DNA of 64,000 bases from Haliotis asinina (Eukaryota > Mollusca > Gastropoda > Lepetellida > Haliotidae), in assembly GCF_037392515.1 (NCBI RefSeq), contig NC_090281.1, forward strand, positions 56,150,753 to 56,214,752. The letters run 5' to 3'. Made by a program: the position numbers and the translations under genes. The notes under the pieces are model-generated. The model saw only the letters and a program-made list of their open reading frames with translations. It was not told where the DNA came from and did no database searches. Below are positions 24,180-36,179 of this stretch, piece by piece; position 1 is the first letter of the stretch, and each line of letters opens with the position of its first letter.

Positions 24180-25080
24180 CCTCTTGGTACTTCCAGGTAT
24201 GGGGTGTCCAAGGCCACAGTACCAACCTCCATATCTCAATGCTTGTCCCTGACCTCAACAGGACAATACTGTACACGTCCCTGACATCAACATGACAATA
24301 CTGCACTAGTCACTGGCCTCAAAATGACAATATTGCCCTAGTCCCTGACCTCAACATTGACAATTCTGTACTTGTCCCTGACCACAACGTCACAATGCTG
24401 AACAATTCCAAGACCTCAACATCACAATATTATGCAAGTCCCTGACTTCAACATAACAATACTGTACTATTCCTAGACCTCAGAATGATTATACAACTCT
24501 CGTCCCCAACACCAACATGACAATATTATACAAGTTCCTGACTTTAACATAACAATACTGTACTAGTCCTAGACCTCAGAATGATTATACAACACAGTCC
24601 CAGACCTCAACATGACAATATTATACAAGTTCCTGACTTTAACATGACAATACTGTACTAGTCCCTGACTTAAACATGACAATAATCTGCTTGTCCCTGA
24701 TCTCAACAAGACGCTCCTCTACTATTTCTTGATCTCAGCATGACAATACTACACTACTCCCTGACCTCAACATGACAACACTGTACTAGTCCCCTATGTC
24801 AGCATGACAATACAACACTAGTCCCTAACCTGAACATGACAATACTGCACAAGTGCCTGAACTCCAGATGGCAATACTGTACTAGTCCCAGAACTCTGCA
24901 TGACACTAGCACACTAGTCCCTGACCTCAACATGACAATACTGCACTAGTGCCTGCACTCTACATGGCAATACTGTACTAGTATCTGACCTGAACATGGC
25001 AATACTGCACTAGCCCTGACCTCAACTTGACAATACTACACTAGTGCCTGACCTCAACAAGACAATACTGTCCCAATTTC
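24180..25080. repeat. Degenerate 32-bp minisatellite upstream of the left MAPEG gene
   Basis: Roughly 26 units of about 32 bp (cctgacctcaacatgacaat, actgtactagtc). Units are far more diverged than those of the 51-bp array, so it is older. It lies about 280 bp upstream of the start codon at 23897. Confidence 0.85.
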
Positions 25081-27146
25081 TCTGTAGATTAAAGTACAAG
25101 ACTGCTGCTCACTGTGCTACCAGAGCCTTATGTCAGGAACCCACTCCATTCAAGAACTTCAGTCATCTAAAGCTCAGAATCCCTTGTATTGGAAATGGCT
25201 GCATACAGACAAAAAAAACATGTCTCCATAGTAATTATTTTATTGTCCGAAATTGGTAATCCAAATTTCACAGGTAACGATTAATTATGGATTTAAAGGT
25301 TTCACAGTACAATATCTAGCTCACTTTAACATGATCAACACGTTCAAACAACATCAACAGATAAAGTAACAGATAAAAACATTGTCCTGGAAACAATCTA
25401 ACAAATCGATGTGTGAAACATGAGGTAAATGGATGTAGTATTTGTGGCAGAAGAAGCCAGAGTCCTCAACAAAGTGATCACCACTGCTCCTCTGCACAAC
25501 AAATAGATGACAATGTCTGCATCGCCATGGTAAATTTACCTGGCTCAACTCAAGTCCTGAGTGACTGCATAGATTATGTCTTAGAAATATCTTAAGAGAA
25601 CATGTGTCACAATTGACAAAATATTGCAGTGGGTGAAAATAAAGTTTGGCTTCTGTAGGTTTGAGGGTTTAGTCACATCATCAATTACTCACATGACTAT
25701 GTGATAGATTTTATATTGACATTTGCAGAACAATCCTTCATGTTCATCCAAGAGCTGCATTTAGGTAAATCCTGTAATGTCCATTACTTGACTGGTACCT
25801 GACTGACAACATTCAAATTCCAGCTGACTTGGTCTTTAACGTCACACCTTGTAGCCTGTTCACAGGGCACCATGATTCTCCAATTCAGAAAGAGGCTCTG
25901 AGTTAGTAATCAAGCATCCAGGTACAGACAAACTAAAAATAGTATGCATTACAAAATGACTCTTAACCTTTGACCCATTTCTTTCTTGTTGCTATATGCT
26001 GATGCAACATAAAATCTTTAACTCACTGGATCCAGTCCTGTTGCTCTCAAGATTCTCAAATTACCATGATAATGATGTTCAAAGACCAGACATTATTGGG
26101 GTGCGATTCATCTAGTTTAATCCAGTTCCTTGTCACAATATCTCCTGACCACAACTATCATGATTGCTAATTTTGTAATGTATGCATATTTCCTGCTATT
26201 CATAACTTCCTCTTTTCTTTAAGCCTGATAGTTATCATGGTCAGGGTTTTCCATGACCTGCAAAACTGAAGGTCCAGAGGAGCCCCAATAATTCATTTCA
26301 AGAATCATGCATGACAATGATTTTTATGGTAAGGCATGCACAATGTGAATGCCCCTGACCCCTGTCAAGGAAAAAATAATATTTCTTGCCCTAGACCTAC
26401 TGGGGATGCCTTCTGTGAACGGATGAAATAATCAATGGTAGTCTGCCAATGTTCCATAGTCCAGAGGGCCATCATTAACCCTGTTCTGAAAACTGTTAGG
26501 AGACACTTGGGTTGATTTCGGAGGTGACATCATCTCTTTCCTCATAAAGATACCTATGCTCAGTTAACGAAGGCAACTTCAGTGTAGTACTACAGGGATT
26601 CATTTACTGTTTTGTAACTTGCACTGGTGCAACCAAATATTGCAAAGAGCAACCCTGTTAATAGTCTACATTGTACCAGGGGCAAGTCAATTTTAGAGTG
26701 GGTAAACTTCTAAATAAAACATCTAAATAGTTTACTAGCATATTTCTTTCATTATATATTGCAATAAAAGCAGTGCAGCTGGAATTTGGTGCAATTTTTG
26801 TTATCTCAGGCTGTACCTGGTGCAAGTAGTTTAACAACTCTTAGATCGAGCTCTAAAATTCCTGAAGGTTTGAAGAAAAAACAATCAATTTTTTTTTCTT
26901 AAAGCACTGGTTTAAAAGAAGCTCGATTACAATTAACGATTACCCGTCACGTTACATTTGTATATGGTGACTATTCATGTGTGTCCTGGATATGCTAAAG
27001 AGGACAACAGAAACAATACAAAATATAGACTAAAATGTAATTAATCTATACCTTAAAAAGTATTATCATAAAAATAAATGATTTAAAGCACAACAATCAA
27101 TAAATTTCAATATATTAATGTGTTAAGTTTGACAATGAGTGATGAC
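25081..27146. other. Spacer between the two MAPEG genes
   Basis: Largely unique AT-rich sequence that should include the 3' UTR of the right-hand gene. I see no coding exon or clear repeat; a minus-strand AATAAA lies only near 25238. Confidence 0.4.
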
Positions 27147-30100
27147 CTAATTGATTGGCAGCACCTTGCCGATGTATGAGCGTGCAATGCTGGCCAGGTC
27201 TGTCCCGGTGTAGTGGCGAAGGCCAACTGTGACAAGTCCAGCTGCACTCATGACCAGCAGGATCTGCAGACACTGCACTCCCAGTCTGAAGCCTGCCAAC
27301 CTGGTTTAACAAATATTGTGTGTGAAATGTACTCAATATAATGTCAATGATTTTTGCATTTTCATTATGGGCGACACACAGACAATATGTGTGAATACAT
27401 CTTTCCTGAAAATCCAGTACATGTATACGACTCCATTGGACTTACCTCCTACCTGCACTGTGACAGTAACCACTGAAGAACTTCTGTGTCAAGTACACGT
27501 ATACCACCCTATCTCCTCTGTCTCAAGTATGTGTACCATCCTATCTCTTCTGTCTCAAGAACACATATACCACCTTATCTCATCTGTCTCAAGTACGTAT
27601 ACCACCCTATCTCTTTTGTCTGAAGAACACATATACCACCTTATCTCTTCTGTGTCAAGTACACGTATACCACCCTATCTCCTCTGTCTCAAGTATGTGT
27701 ACCATCCTATCTCTTCTGTCTCAAGAACACATCTCTTCTGTGTCAAGTACATGTACCACCTTATCTCTTCTGTCTCAAGTACTCGTATACCACCCTATCT
27801 CTTCTGTCTCAAGTACACGTATACCACCCTATCTCTTCTGTCTCAAGTACACGTACACCACCCTATCTCCTTTGTCTCAAGTACATGTACCACCATATCT
27901 CTTCTGTCTCAAGTACACATATACGACCTTATCTCTTCTGTCTCAAATATGTGTACCACTTTATCTCTTCTGTCTCAAGTACACATATACCACCATATCT
28001 CTTCTGTCTCAAGTACACATATACCACCTTATCTCTTCTGTCTCAAGTACACATATACCACCCTATCTCTTCTGTCTCAAGTACACATATACCACCTTAT
28101 CTCTTCTGTCTCAAATAGGTGTACCACCTTATCTCTTCTGTCTCAAGGACACATACCACCTTATCTCCTCTGTCTCAAGTACATGTATACCAACCTATCT
28201 CTTCTGTCTCCAGTACACGTATACCACCCTATCTCACTTACCTCCCGTCTACACTCTGACAGTAGCCTTTGAAGTACTTCTGTCTTGAGTACACGTATAC
28301 AAGTCCTACACCTGCAGACACACCTGGCAAAAGAGACTGTTTTTTTAATTACTGGAATACACAGGTGCGTCTGCATTAAAACACACATTAATGTAAACAT
28401 AAGCAACAATCTTACCAAAACTCAAGTTAACGGATGATGAATGACGCACCTGGACAGTGGTTCAGAAGTTACATGACATAGAGAAATAGGGTCAAACTTC
28501 CTCTAAAAGACTATCACACAAAGTGCACTTAATCATGCAGGTATTAAATCAAATTCTGTTCATGATAAATAGCCTGAACTTTAGCATCATGTGACATCAT
28601 CTCAATGTCTCTTATCATAAACTGATATAAAACCTTTACTGTTTCTGTTGTAACTTAAGAATTAGGGAATAGGTCTTGTATATTTATTATAGTAGAATGG
28701 AAACATAACACCCTGGATAATTACAAATATTTGCAAAACAGTACACAACACTATAAAAGGTGCAGTAAAAGAGACTGATTTTTGGGAGAGTCATAGTGAG
28801 TCATAATGCAGCATTTCACTGAGCCTAAGTCACATGATGGCCAGACATCTTGGAACCATCAACCCATGAGTATGGGCATTGTGATAGACCAATAAAATAA
28901 TCTAGGCACAATGGGGAGTTAGATGCATTGTGGATGGGGCTCCAGGGAGATGTGTCACTGAGGCAGGTGGGATGCCGTTCACCGAGATCTGTAAGTAGGA
29001 AACTATGTAGATACTGACCTGGATGAAAGAAGATGGAGGAGACCCACAGACATGTCATGAAGATCGGGTGGAACTCCAGTGTGTTCATTCTGGGAAGATA
29101 AATCAGTGTGATACACCAGGGTGCCGTTCCACTAACCAATCTTATCTTAGATCAATGTAGTTACGCCAGCTTCAGGTGTCTTTTTCACTTTGTAATCCAT
29201 CGAGTGAGTGAGTGAGTGAGTGAGTGAGTGAGTGAGTGAGTGAGTGAGTGAGTGAGTGAGTGAGTGAGTGAGTGAGTGAGTGAGTGAGTGAGTGAGTGAG
29301 TGAGTGTTATGCCAAGCAGCAATATTCAAGTTCTATGGTGGTAGTCCGTAAATAATTGAGCCTGGACCAGACAATCCACTGATTAACAGTGCTACATAAC
29401 TGGGATATCATGACATGCGTCAACAAAGTCAGCAAATCTGACCATCTAGCCCTGTTAGGTGCCTATGCGGGACAAGTATGAGTTGCTAAAGATCAGTTCT
29501 AACCCAGATCTTCACAGGTGCAATCCATCAAGTGCTGCCTGAAGAGTGTCGTATATCTCAATTCTAATAAACGAACACCTAAGATGTACCAAATTATAAT
29601 GACAGATACGTACCACATTCCTCATTACTCATGGCAACCGGTAATGAAACTGGTCAAGAAATATCGGTAAGCAATTTGAAAAGAACCCATTAAGTACTTA
29701 CTCATAGTGTTGCTATATTTGTTACATTTTAAAATGTTTTGAGTCACAGTTTATGTGAGTGATGGAGCGAGTTTAGTTTCATGCCGCACTCCAGAATATT
29801 CCAGCTATATGGTGGCGGTCTGTAAATAACTAAGTCTCGACCAGACAATCCTGTGATCAACAACATGTCAACCAAGTCAAAGAGCCTGACAACTTGATCC
29901 TGATAGTTGCCTTTTATGACAAGCATTGGTTGCTGGAGACCTATTCTACCCATGAACTTCATGGGTAGCTGGTAGAAATGAGGGTCAAATAAAGTGCAAT
30001 GGCATGTACCAACAGACACAGATGCTTACTCTTGATGCACTGTAGGTACATTCTTGGTACTTTTGTGCATCTCTTCGGATGCAGTAGTTAGGTTTTTCTG

Positions 30101-33062
30101 CATCCAGACTCTCCATTTAAGTTACGAGACATACATCGGTCACGTAAAACCCAGATTTATTGAATAAAGGTTATTGTGTGGGTGTTTTAATTGAATATGC
30201 AGCTTATCTGCTATCAACAAGAACATGCAAGGAAGGAAATGCACCAGGCATTTGTTGACACATCCTCCAATAATCAGTGTATGGCATCTACATTTTTCCT
30301 GTTTCGAAAGCTGTCCTGGGGCTCATTTCACAATGCAATCCTTTACTAAGGTTAACCTTAACTCCCATTAAGTATAGGATAAAACATGCCTCCGAGGTTT
30401 TGGTAGACAATGTAAAACTGGAGACGGAGGGATGTCTACCCCTATGGTTTTACATTGTCTACCAAAACCGAGGAGAAGTGTTTTCTCTTACATATATACC
30501 GTCAATGATGGGTAATTACATGGGTAGAGCATCTGCGTATGGCTGTGAAATTTGCAGTTCCAATCCCGCTTCGGAACACAATTGTATTGTGAGCTTAATC
30601 TTTAACAATATTTTTCAGTTTATTTCAAACACTCATGTATCATTTGAATGTTATGTTCATATAAATTTAGGAAAAGTAAAACCTGGGAAACCGTCTTACT
30701 AACGAAAAGTAAAACCTGGGAAGAGGTCTTTCTAGCGAAAAACCTGTCTCTCCAAAACAAAAACCTCAAATGCAGTTATTCTGGGAAAACAAGAGGTCCT
30801 AATATATTGTGAGAAGCACACTTGAGGTTTATATCATTGCTCTAAGGCTACCTTTATGACTTACTACCACCTTAGTGCTTTGTGAAAGATAGCCCTGGAC
30901 CAAGGCAACATCCTAGCTTTGATGGGGGTTGTGGGCCAGCCTAGTGGTTGAAGCACTGGCGTGTCAGCCTAGTGGGTGAAGCACTGGCTCATCACGAGAA
31001 AAAAAACTTTGATTCCCAAAATGGTTACAATATGTAAAGCCTATTTCTGATGTTCCCTGCCTTTACATTGCTGGTACATTGCTAAAAGTGGTTTAAAGAA
31101 TCACTGCTTTGACATCATCACTTGGAGACATTTCAATCTCTTTCAATGTGATCACTTTCTTCACACAGAATTTCATGACAGTAATTTTACAGAAAAAGGA
31201 TGCTTAGCATTGTTAACTAAATTGACTTAAGAACGGAAAAGGTGCTAACTGTGTCATTAAAATATTGGAGACATAATACCCTAGATGACCAAGGGTGATC
31301 CACAGTGGGACAGGAAAATGTTGTAGAAAATAGCATCAACAAACAATCTTATTTCTCACAGTTAGTATTGGTTTTATGGGTCCTAGTAGAAATTCTGATT
31401 GTCCTGAAAAGAAACAGTGTAGAAAAGTGGACAGTCCTGACTATTTTTTCAGATCCTGGAGTGAATCATTGATCACGTGGACTGATGGATGAAATGATAC
31501 ACACAACTGCTGAAAGAAATGACCAAGATTTCAGCAAGGTCACAGATGAGTTGTGGCTGAGAAAATAATGTGAATTCTTCTGGATGCAGTGAATTGTTCT
31601 TTAGTCACCATTCTCTACATTTGTGTGCACTGGAAGCACATTCATGTGTCGTAAAATCTTGGGCATGCTTGTGTTCTTTAACTGTACATATGAGGCAGTG
31701 TTCTGCCTGAATAATGAATAATTGTGTTTGGATCAGACAATCCAGTGATCAACAACATGAGCACTGATCCATAATAGCATGAGCATTGATATACCCAAAT
31801 CTGATCCCAATTGTGTGGATTGATGCTTATGCTGTTGATCACAGGATTGTTTGGTCCTGACTCAAATATTTACAGCCAGCCTACATATAGCTGAAACATA
31901 GCTGAGTGTGGCGATAAATAAACTAACCAACCAACTAACCAACCACATAATGTGACTCTGAACTTTTAAAAACAGGATATATATTCTTAATGATCCATCA
32001 GACTGATTGTCACAAATATTGGAGACACAAATGAGGCATACTCACTGAGCTCGAAATGCTCTTTCAAAGTTGGGGTCACCTGATATAGCTGGGTAGGCAA
32101 CCTTGTGCTTCTTCCTTGCCTGACCTACTCCTATTGCAAATCTTGCTGTGGATGGAATTAAAAGAATCTGTTAAGAACTTGTCATGAGTGATTCTAACAT
32201 ACAGATCAGCTTGTTGATACTGATGTGTTTCTGAATATCATGTCACGGACTGATGTGTGCACCTAATCATTGTTATAATCTATATACATTGGGCCAAGTT
32301 CCAACTCGCCTGCTCACAGGTGCATTGTTCTTCCCTCAATCACTGGACGTCAATTTTAAGCAGCACATAGTATTATCAATTTCAACTCAATGGGGAGTAT
32401 ACAACCCTTGTGGCCACTGGGCTTAACGTAGTTTTCTCAGACTTAGGTGGTACTCATTCAGAGCTGGGTGGACTGGGACTCATAGTCACAGTACCTTGAC
32501 CACGTTTACTGCATGTTGCTGTACCTGCAGCTGGGTGTTTGTACCCATTCATGTGGCCACCATGAGGTCATATACCAACGAAGTTGTGGGTTCTTTCAAG
32601 TGCGTGGGGCTCTATACTGTGCACCAGGGTTGTGACAACACAGAGAGAAAGTTGATTCCAATGTTTTAACTCGATCCCGCACCTCAAACTGCCTGACTTG
32701 GTGACTAACACAGCCCGCCGACGTGCCCCCAAAACTGTTTGCACCTTACCAGATATGTTCTAGGTATGACTTTAAAAACACCCATTTAAAGTACACAAAA
32801 CATTCACACAATAACAGAAAAATAATCTTATTAGCCCTTGTGTCTGCCCGATTGACAACTGAAACGAGCCCGCGATACGCTATCGCATGTATGCCCCGAG
32901 CATGGGCCACACAGCTGAAAGCGAGTCATACACAGTGATATAAGTAATTACACGGTGTGACAACATCATTAACTTACTCAGCTGGAACCCCGAGATGAGG
33001 GTCACCACTCCAGGCCATAACAAATTCTCAACACGAAGGAAAGACCCGGTAACTTCGCTCAT
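27147..33062 (-). CDS. MAPEG family protein, LTC4 synthase/MGST2-like (right copy)
   Basis: Five exons: 33062-32978, 32145-32046, 29089-29019, 28323-28242 and 27300-27147 (TAG). They total 492 nt and 163 residues. The internal exons (100, 71, 82 nt) and all phases equal those of the left copy, so the two are tandem duplicates. The ATG at 33062 was chosen over an upstream Met at 33125 because it gives the family's usual N-terminus. Blocks: GQARKKHKVAYPAISGDPNF, ERAFRAQMNTLEFHP, QKYFKGYCQSVDGR, and a final helix (GVQCLQILLVMSAAGLVTVGL). Arg60, Asn64, Glu67, Tyr102, Tyr106 and Arg113 match the glutathione-binding and catalytic residues of human LTC4 synthase at a constant offset of 9; Tyr59 is Phe68. 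A membrane enzyme of glutathione or eicosanoid metabolism is likely. The intron after exon 4 holds a minisatellite derived from that exon. Confidence 0.85.
27445..27503 (-). pseudogene. Partial second copy of MAPEG exon 4 with splice donor
   Basis: 59 nt that align with the 3' part of exon 4 (28242-28300), about 78 percent identical by eye, in the same frame (VYVYLTQKFFSGYCHSAGR), followed by the same donor GTAAGT. It lies at the far end of the 34-bp array. The 5' half of the exon and a phase-compatible acceptor are not seen, so it is probably a relic. Confidence 0.75.
27490..28241. repeat. 34-bp minisatellite, about 22 units, derived from exon 4
   Basis: The plus-strand unit is gtacacgtataccaccctat followed by ctcttctgtctcaa. 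On the gene's strand each unit contains about 24 nt of exon 4 (gtatacgtgtactcaagaca, gaag) and 10 nt of the intron just after the donor. It starts immediately at the exon 4 donor. None of the three plus-strand frames has a stop in a unit, which makes long open frames by chance. Confidence 0.9.
29089..29197. other. Intron segment before the (gtga)n tract
   Basis: Sequence between exon 3 of the right MAPEG gene and the microsatellite; nothing recognised. Confidence 0.3.
29199..29525 (+). mobile_element. SINE family 1 copy headed by a (gtga)n microsatellite
   Basis: A pure gtga/gagt tract of about 110 bp (29199-29308) continues into a diverged family 1 body (agcaatattcaagttcta, ctgtaaataattgagcc-like, gttgctaaagatcag). 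The tract looks like an expansion of the short gtgagtgagt head found in other copies. Confidence 0.8.
29758..29975 (+). mobile_element. SINE family 1 copy
   Basis: gcgagtttagtttcatgccg, ttccagctatatggtggcgg, ttgctggagacctattctac. Confidence 0.8.
30355..30835. repeat. Dispersed repeat family R3, copy 2
   Basis: Matches 22700-23320, but sits in a different intron of the right MAPEG gene, so it was not carried over by the gene duplication. Confidence 0.7.
30925..31090 (-). mobile_element. SINE family 2-like copy
   Basis: tRNA-like cagcctagtggttgaagcac is directly duplicated (cagcctagtgggtgaagcac), then tttgattcccaaaatgg and agcctatttctgatgttccc. Confidence 0.55.
31726..31930. mobile_element. 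Two SINE family 1 fragments in opposite orientation
   Basis: The left part reads forward (ggatcagacaatccagtgat) and the right part reads in reverse (gatcccaattgtgtggattg, cctgactcaaatatttacag, tagctgagtgtggcg). Confidence 0.6.
32310..32700. repeat. Dispersed repeat family R2, second copy
   Basis: Blocks gggtggactgggactc, ttcaagtgcgtggggctcta, tgtgcaccagggttgtgaca match 17900-18445. It lies in intron 1 of the right MAPEG gene. Confidence 0.5.
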
Positions 33063-33282
33063 AGTGACGGCTATGTTCAGCTCCACCCTTTGCAAGCGTT
33101 CGCTGAGGTTGGGGGCAAAGTTCACTTGTGAACATCGTGAACTCCCGTTTGAAAAGAAACCAATGGTCTGCCCGCATTTATTGAGATAAATGTTATCAGT
33201 TAGTATATTGTTTTCATATTATTATATTGTATTGATATTAATATACTGTACTAATCATGTTAATCTTAATAGATTGCATTTA

Positions 33283-33461
33283 CAGTAGAATCTGTCTAAA
33301 CCGGCACTCATTTAGGACTCAAGAAATAATCCGGTTGAGACAATGTGCTGGTTTGTAGAGCTGGTTATAAATGTACAAGCCACGGATGGGCCTGAGATTT
33401 TAAGCCATTGTTGACAACTTGCCGGATTGGACGGATGCCGGTTTTGACAGCTTCCACGGTA
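33283..33461. mobile_element. Short MITE with TA flanks
   Basis: Left end cagtagaatctgtctaaacc and right end gttttgacagcttccacgg form an imperfect inverted repeat. TA lies at both sides. It is of the same cagtgaaacct type as the element at 16581. Confidence 0.6.
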
Positions 33462-33842
33462 TATTAATATAACATTCATATATTTATTGTCGTTGAAGAC
33501 ATATATATTATTATATTTATTATCATTTTTTATTATTGTCTTCATACTCGTATTTATATCCATATTTATTGAAATTGTATTATGTATTTCTTAGCTTGTG
33601 TATGTTAATAATTTGTCTAAATTTGTATGAAGTGACTGTTCCTGCTTTTGCCAGATACATCCTTCGCTAATGAACAGACAGGAGATATTATTATGATTTA
33701 CAGAGTAAGACTGAAATGCAGCAGAGAGGGTTCAGGTGATCCTGGCACAGTCAGGCAGGTAAGGCTCATCATCAGCTCAGGGCCCTCGCCCCCTGTACAC
33801 GCAGCCCAGACAGCGAATGGGACTTCTCCCAGGAAACACTGC

Positions 33843-34430
33843 CTAGTCGAACCCACCAAGAACTTTTCGGAGAATATGAAGGCTCCCCAACACTGCAGCC
33901 TTCTGCATTACCCAGATTGTCAGAAGGGCTGTGCTCCCGGTGGAGAACCCGGGCACTCTCCTCATCTGCGCTAACAGATCAGGAGGTACCAAACCAAGGG
34001 CACCGAGAACATTGGGGAGCCTGACGACAGTGTACTTGGAATGCAATCGAGACATTTCAAAGGCGAGGTCCGCATATTTATCATGCTTTTCCTGAATCTT
34101 GCCAATCACATTGCTGTCAAAAGGGACAGAAAATTCAATGATATAAATAATTTCATTGGTTTTATCAAAGAGGACAAGATCAGGTTTGTTGGCTGGAATT
34201 CGTCTCAGGCTGTATATTGGCCTATTCCAGAGAAGTTTATAGCTGTCATTTTCCAGGATGCCCTGGACATGTTCAGGGTCATACCATGGATGGACCTCGG
34301 AGTCAAAGCCACAGGCATGGCGGAGACGATAGTAAAAGCAGCGAGCCATGCCATCATGTCTTTTAAGATAAGCTGTTTGTGCCAAGGATGGGCATCCACT
34401 GACAAGGTGTTATAATTATTATTATTGTCA
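33843..34430 (-). mobile_element. C-terminal fragment of a LINE with restriction-like endonuclease
   Basis: A 180-residue open frame contains PDLVLFDKTNEIIYIIEFSV, then KHDKYADLAFEM, a PD-(D/E)xK arrangement like the C-terminal endonuclease of R2/NeSL-type LINEs. It is preceded by AQTAYLKRHDGMARCFYYRL, typical of the linker in that group. No reverse transcriptase is present nearby, so it is a truncated piece. The clade assignment is an inference. Confidence 0.6.
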
Positions 34431-35305
34431 TCATCATTAAAACGCGTTCTGTTTTACATCAAATTTAGAGCTATTATAATTTCGTTATATACCTCTGATT
34501 TTCCAACACAGCATGTTTATCTCCTAATTATAGCACATAGTCTCATGTTTCGTTGTCAAATATGTATGGCTGGTCTTCCATAGTTGCTAAAGATGACATT
34601 ATATTAAGAAAACGGCCGTCAAGTTATGTGGCAAAGTGCGAGTCACTGTAACTTTATAATGCCGCCGTTCTGGAAATCAAAGGGTCTTTCTTTATTAAAC
34701 ACGTTGCCATATGATATCATAACTAAACATACTGACGAAAACAAACATGGGCCGAACTTGTCGAAAAGACTGTGGGCACGCACGCGTGGTTGACCGAGCG
34801 CATCATGAATCCGCTGACATGGGTCGATGATGACCATGCAGTGCATATATTGGAGAAAACATTGGTAACCTAGGTATGTAAACAGTGGACAGCTTGTATC
34901 GAAATGGAACGCTAACTCAATACATTCTGATACTCGGAATTTTTTGTTGGTGGCTCTGTAAGTGATTGTTCTGTCAATCGCTGGCATGTTAATTACACCT
35001 CAATGTCCTTCAAAACATTTATTTTCAATGTTCAAAACCGATCATCTCCAACATTTGCGCAATCGAGAGAAGGACTTCATGACGTAACGAGACATGGTGA
35101 CGTAATCCATTGTTGATGACGCAAATGTATGCCATTATAAGTTATGACACTTCTCCATGTTAGCCATTATAGTTTGTAACCCACGCCGCGATACCACTGG
35201 AATATTGCTTAATGCGGCGTAAAATCATATATACTCGCTCACTTTCATCTGCCCTCCTTCGTGGGGTATGTAATGACATCAGGTTTCTGTAAAAAATAGT
35301 GATTG
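34431..35305. other. Stretch without recognised gene
   Basis: An open frame at 34643-34987 on the minus strand shows no family resemblance; I see nothing else here. Confidence 0.4.
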
Positions 35306-35535
35306 AGAAGTTTAGTTTTACGCCGCACTCAGCAATGTTCAAGCTGTATGGCTGCGGTCTGTAAATAATTGCGTCTAAACCAGACAAGCAAGTGATCAAC
35401 ATCATGAGCATCGATTTATGTAGCTGAGATTCGGTGACATGTGTCAGACAGCATGACCACCCGATACCTTTTGTCACCTCTAATGACAAGCGTGGGGTAC
35501 TGAAGATCAGTTCTAACCCGCATCTTTATGGGATG
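35306..35535 (+). mobile_element. SINE family 1 copy
   Basis: agtttagttttacgccgcac, aataattgcgtctaaaccag, and a diverged tail (tactgaagatcagttctaac). Confidence 0.8.
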
Positions 35536-35817
35536 TCTGACACAAATAGATTTACGCTTGTATGTGGCAACTTCATGTTGGTAAATGACATCGTATCCTG
35601 ATTGTGGAGAATGGTGCTGATCTAAATCGCTGGATTGTCTGGTTCAGACACTAATATTTCCAGAACGCCGTCATCTTGCTTGAACATTGGGGAGTACTGC
35701 CGCAAACAACAAAATGGGTCTTTATATGTTAGCCTTAAGTGACACGTAATGCAAGGACTTCATTTTGTTGACTGAATAAAATGGCGTCATCTAACTTCAT
35801 AATTTTGGTGCCAACAG

Positions 35818-35935
35818 CATTCAGTCGCCGCGTGGTTAAAGCGTTCGCTCGTCACGTCAAAAGACGTGTTTGATTCTCATAGACAATGTGTACAAGGTGT
35901 AATGCTGATAAATCCGACGGTTAGCAATACATTTG
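35818..35935 (-). mobile_element. tRNA-like SINE fragment
   Basis: gtcgccgcgtggttaaagcg followed by ttcgctcgtcac and a B-box-like gtttgattctcat, similar to the tails of family 2. Confidence 0.5.
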
Positions 35936-36179
35936 CAACCTGATTATTATGAGGCTGTGTTATTCATAGGGTGACAATGTGGCAGCGTTTTGTTTTTGTT
36001 TGTATTTGTTTGTTTTTTGTTATTTTATTTTATTTTTTGGGGGGTGGGTGGGGGTTGTTTGTTTTCCATTTTAGTGCTCAGATACATTACACGTCATGGG
36101 AATATATCTCACATCTTTGAAGTATATATACGTATTTATACATTGAATATCGTGACAGTTTCTGTAGAGGATATATATG

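Noticed and set aside
24180-25080. Possible CRISPR-like array of regularly spaced short repeats
   Set aside because: The units are degenerate and contiguous with no spacers, and the genome is animal. It is a decayed minisatellite.
27316-28288. A 318-codon open frame, and others overlapping it, on the plus strand
   Set aside because: They are read through the 34-bp minisatellite, whose unit has no stop in any of the three plus-strand frames. The region is an intron of a gene on the other strand.
35818-35880. A genuine tRNA gene
   Set aside because: It has A- and B-box-like parts but no closed cloverleaf, and it matches the tails of SINE copies in this window.
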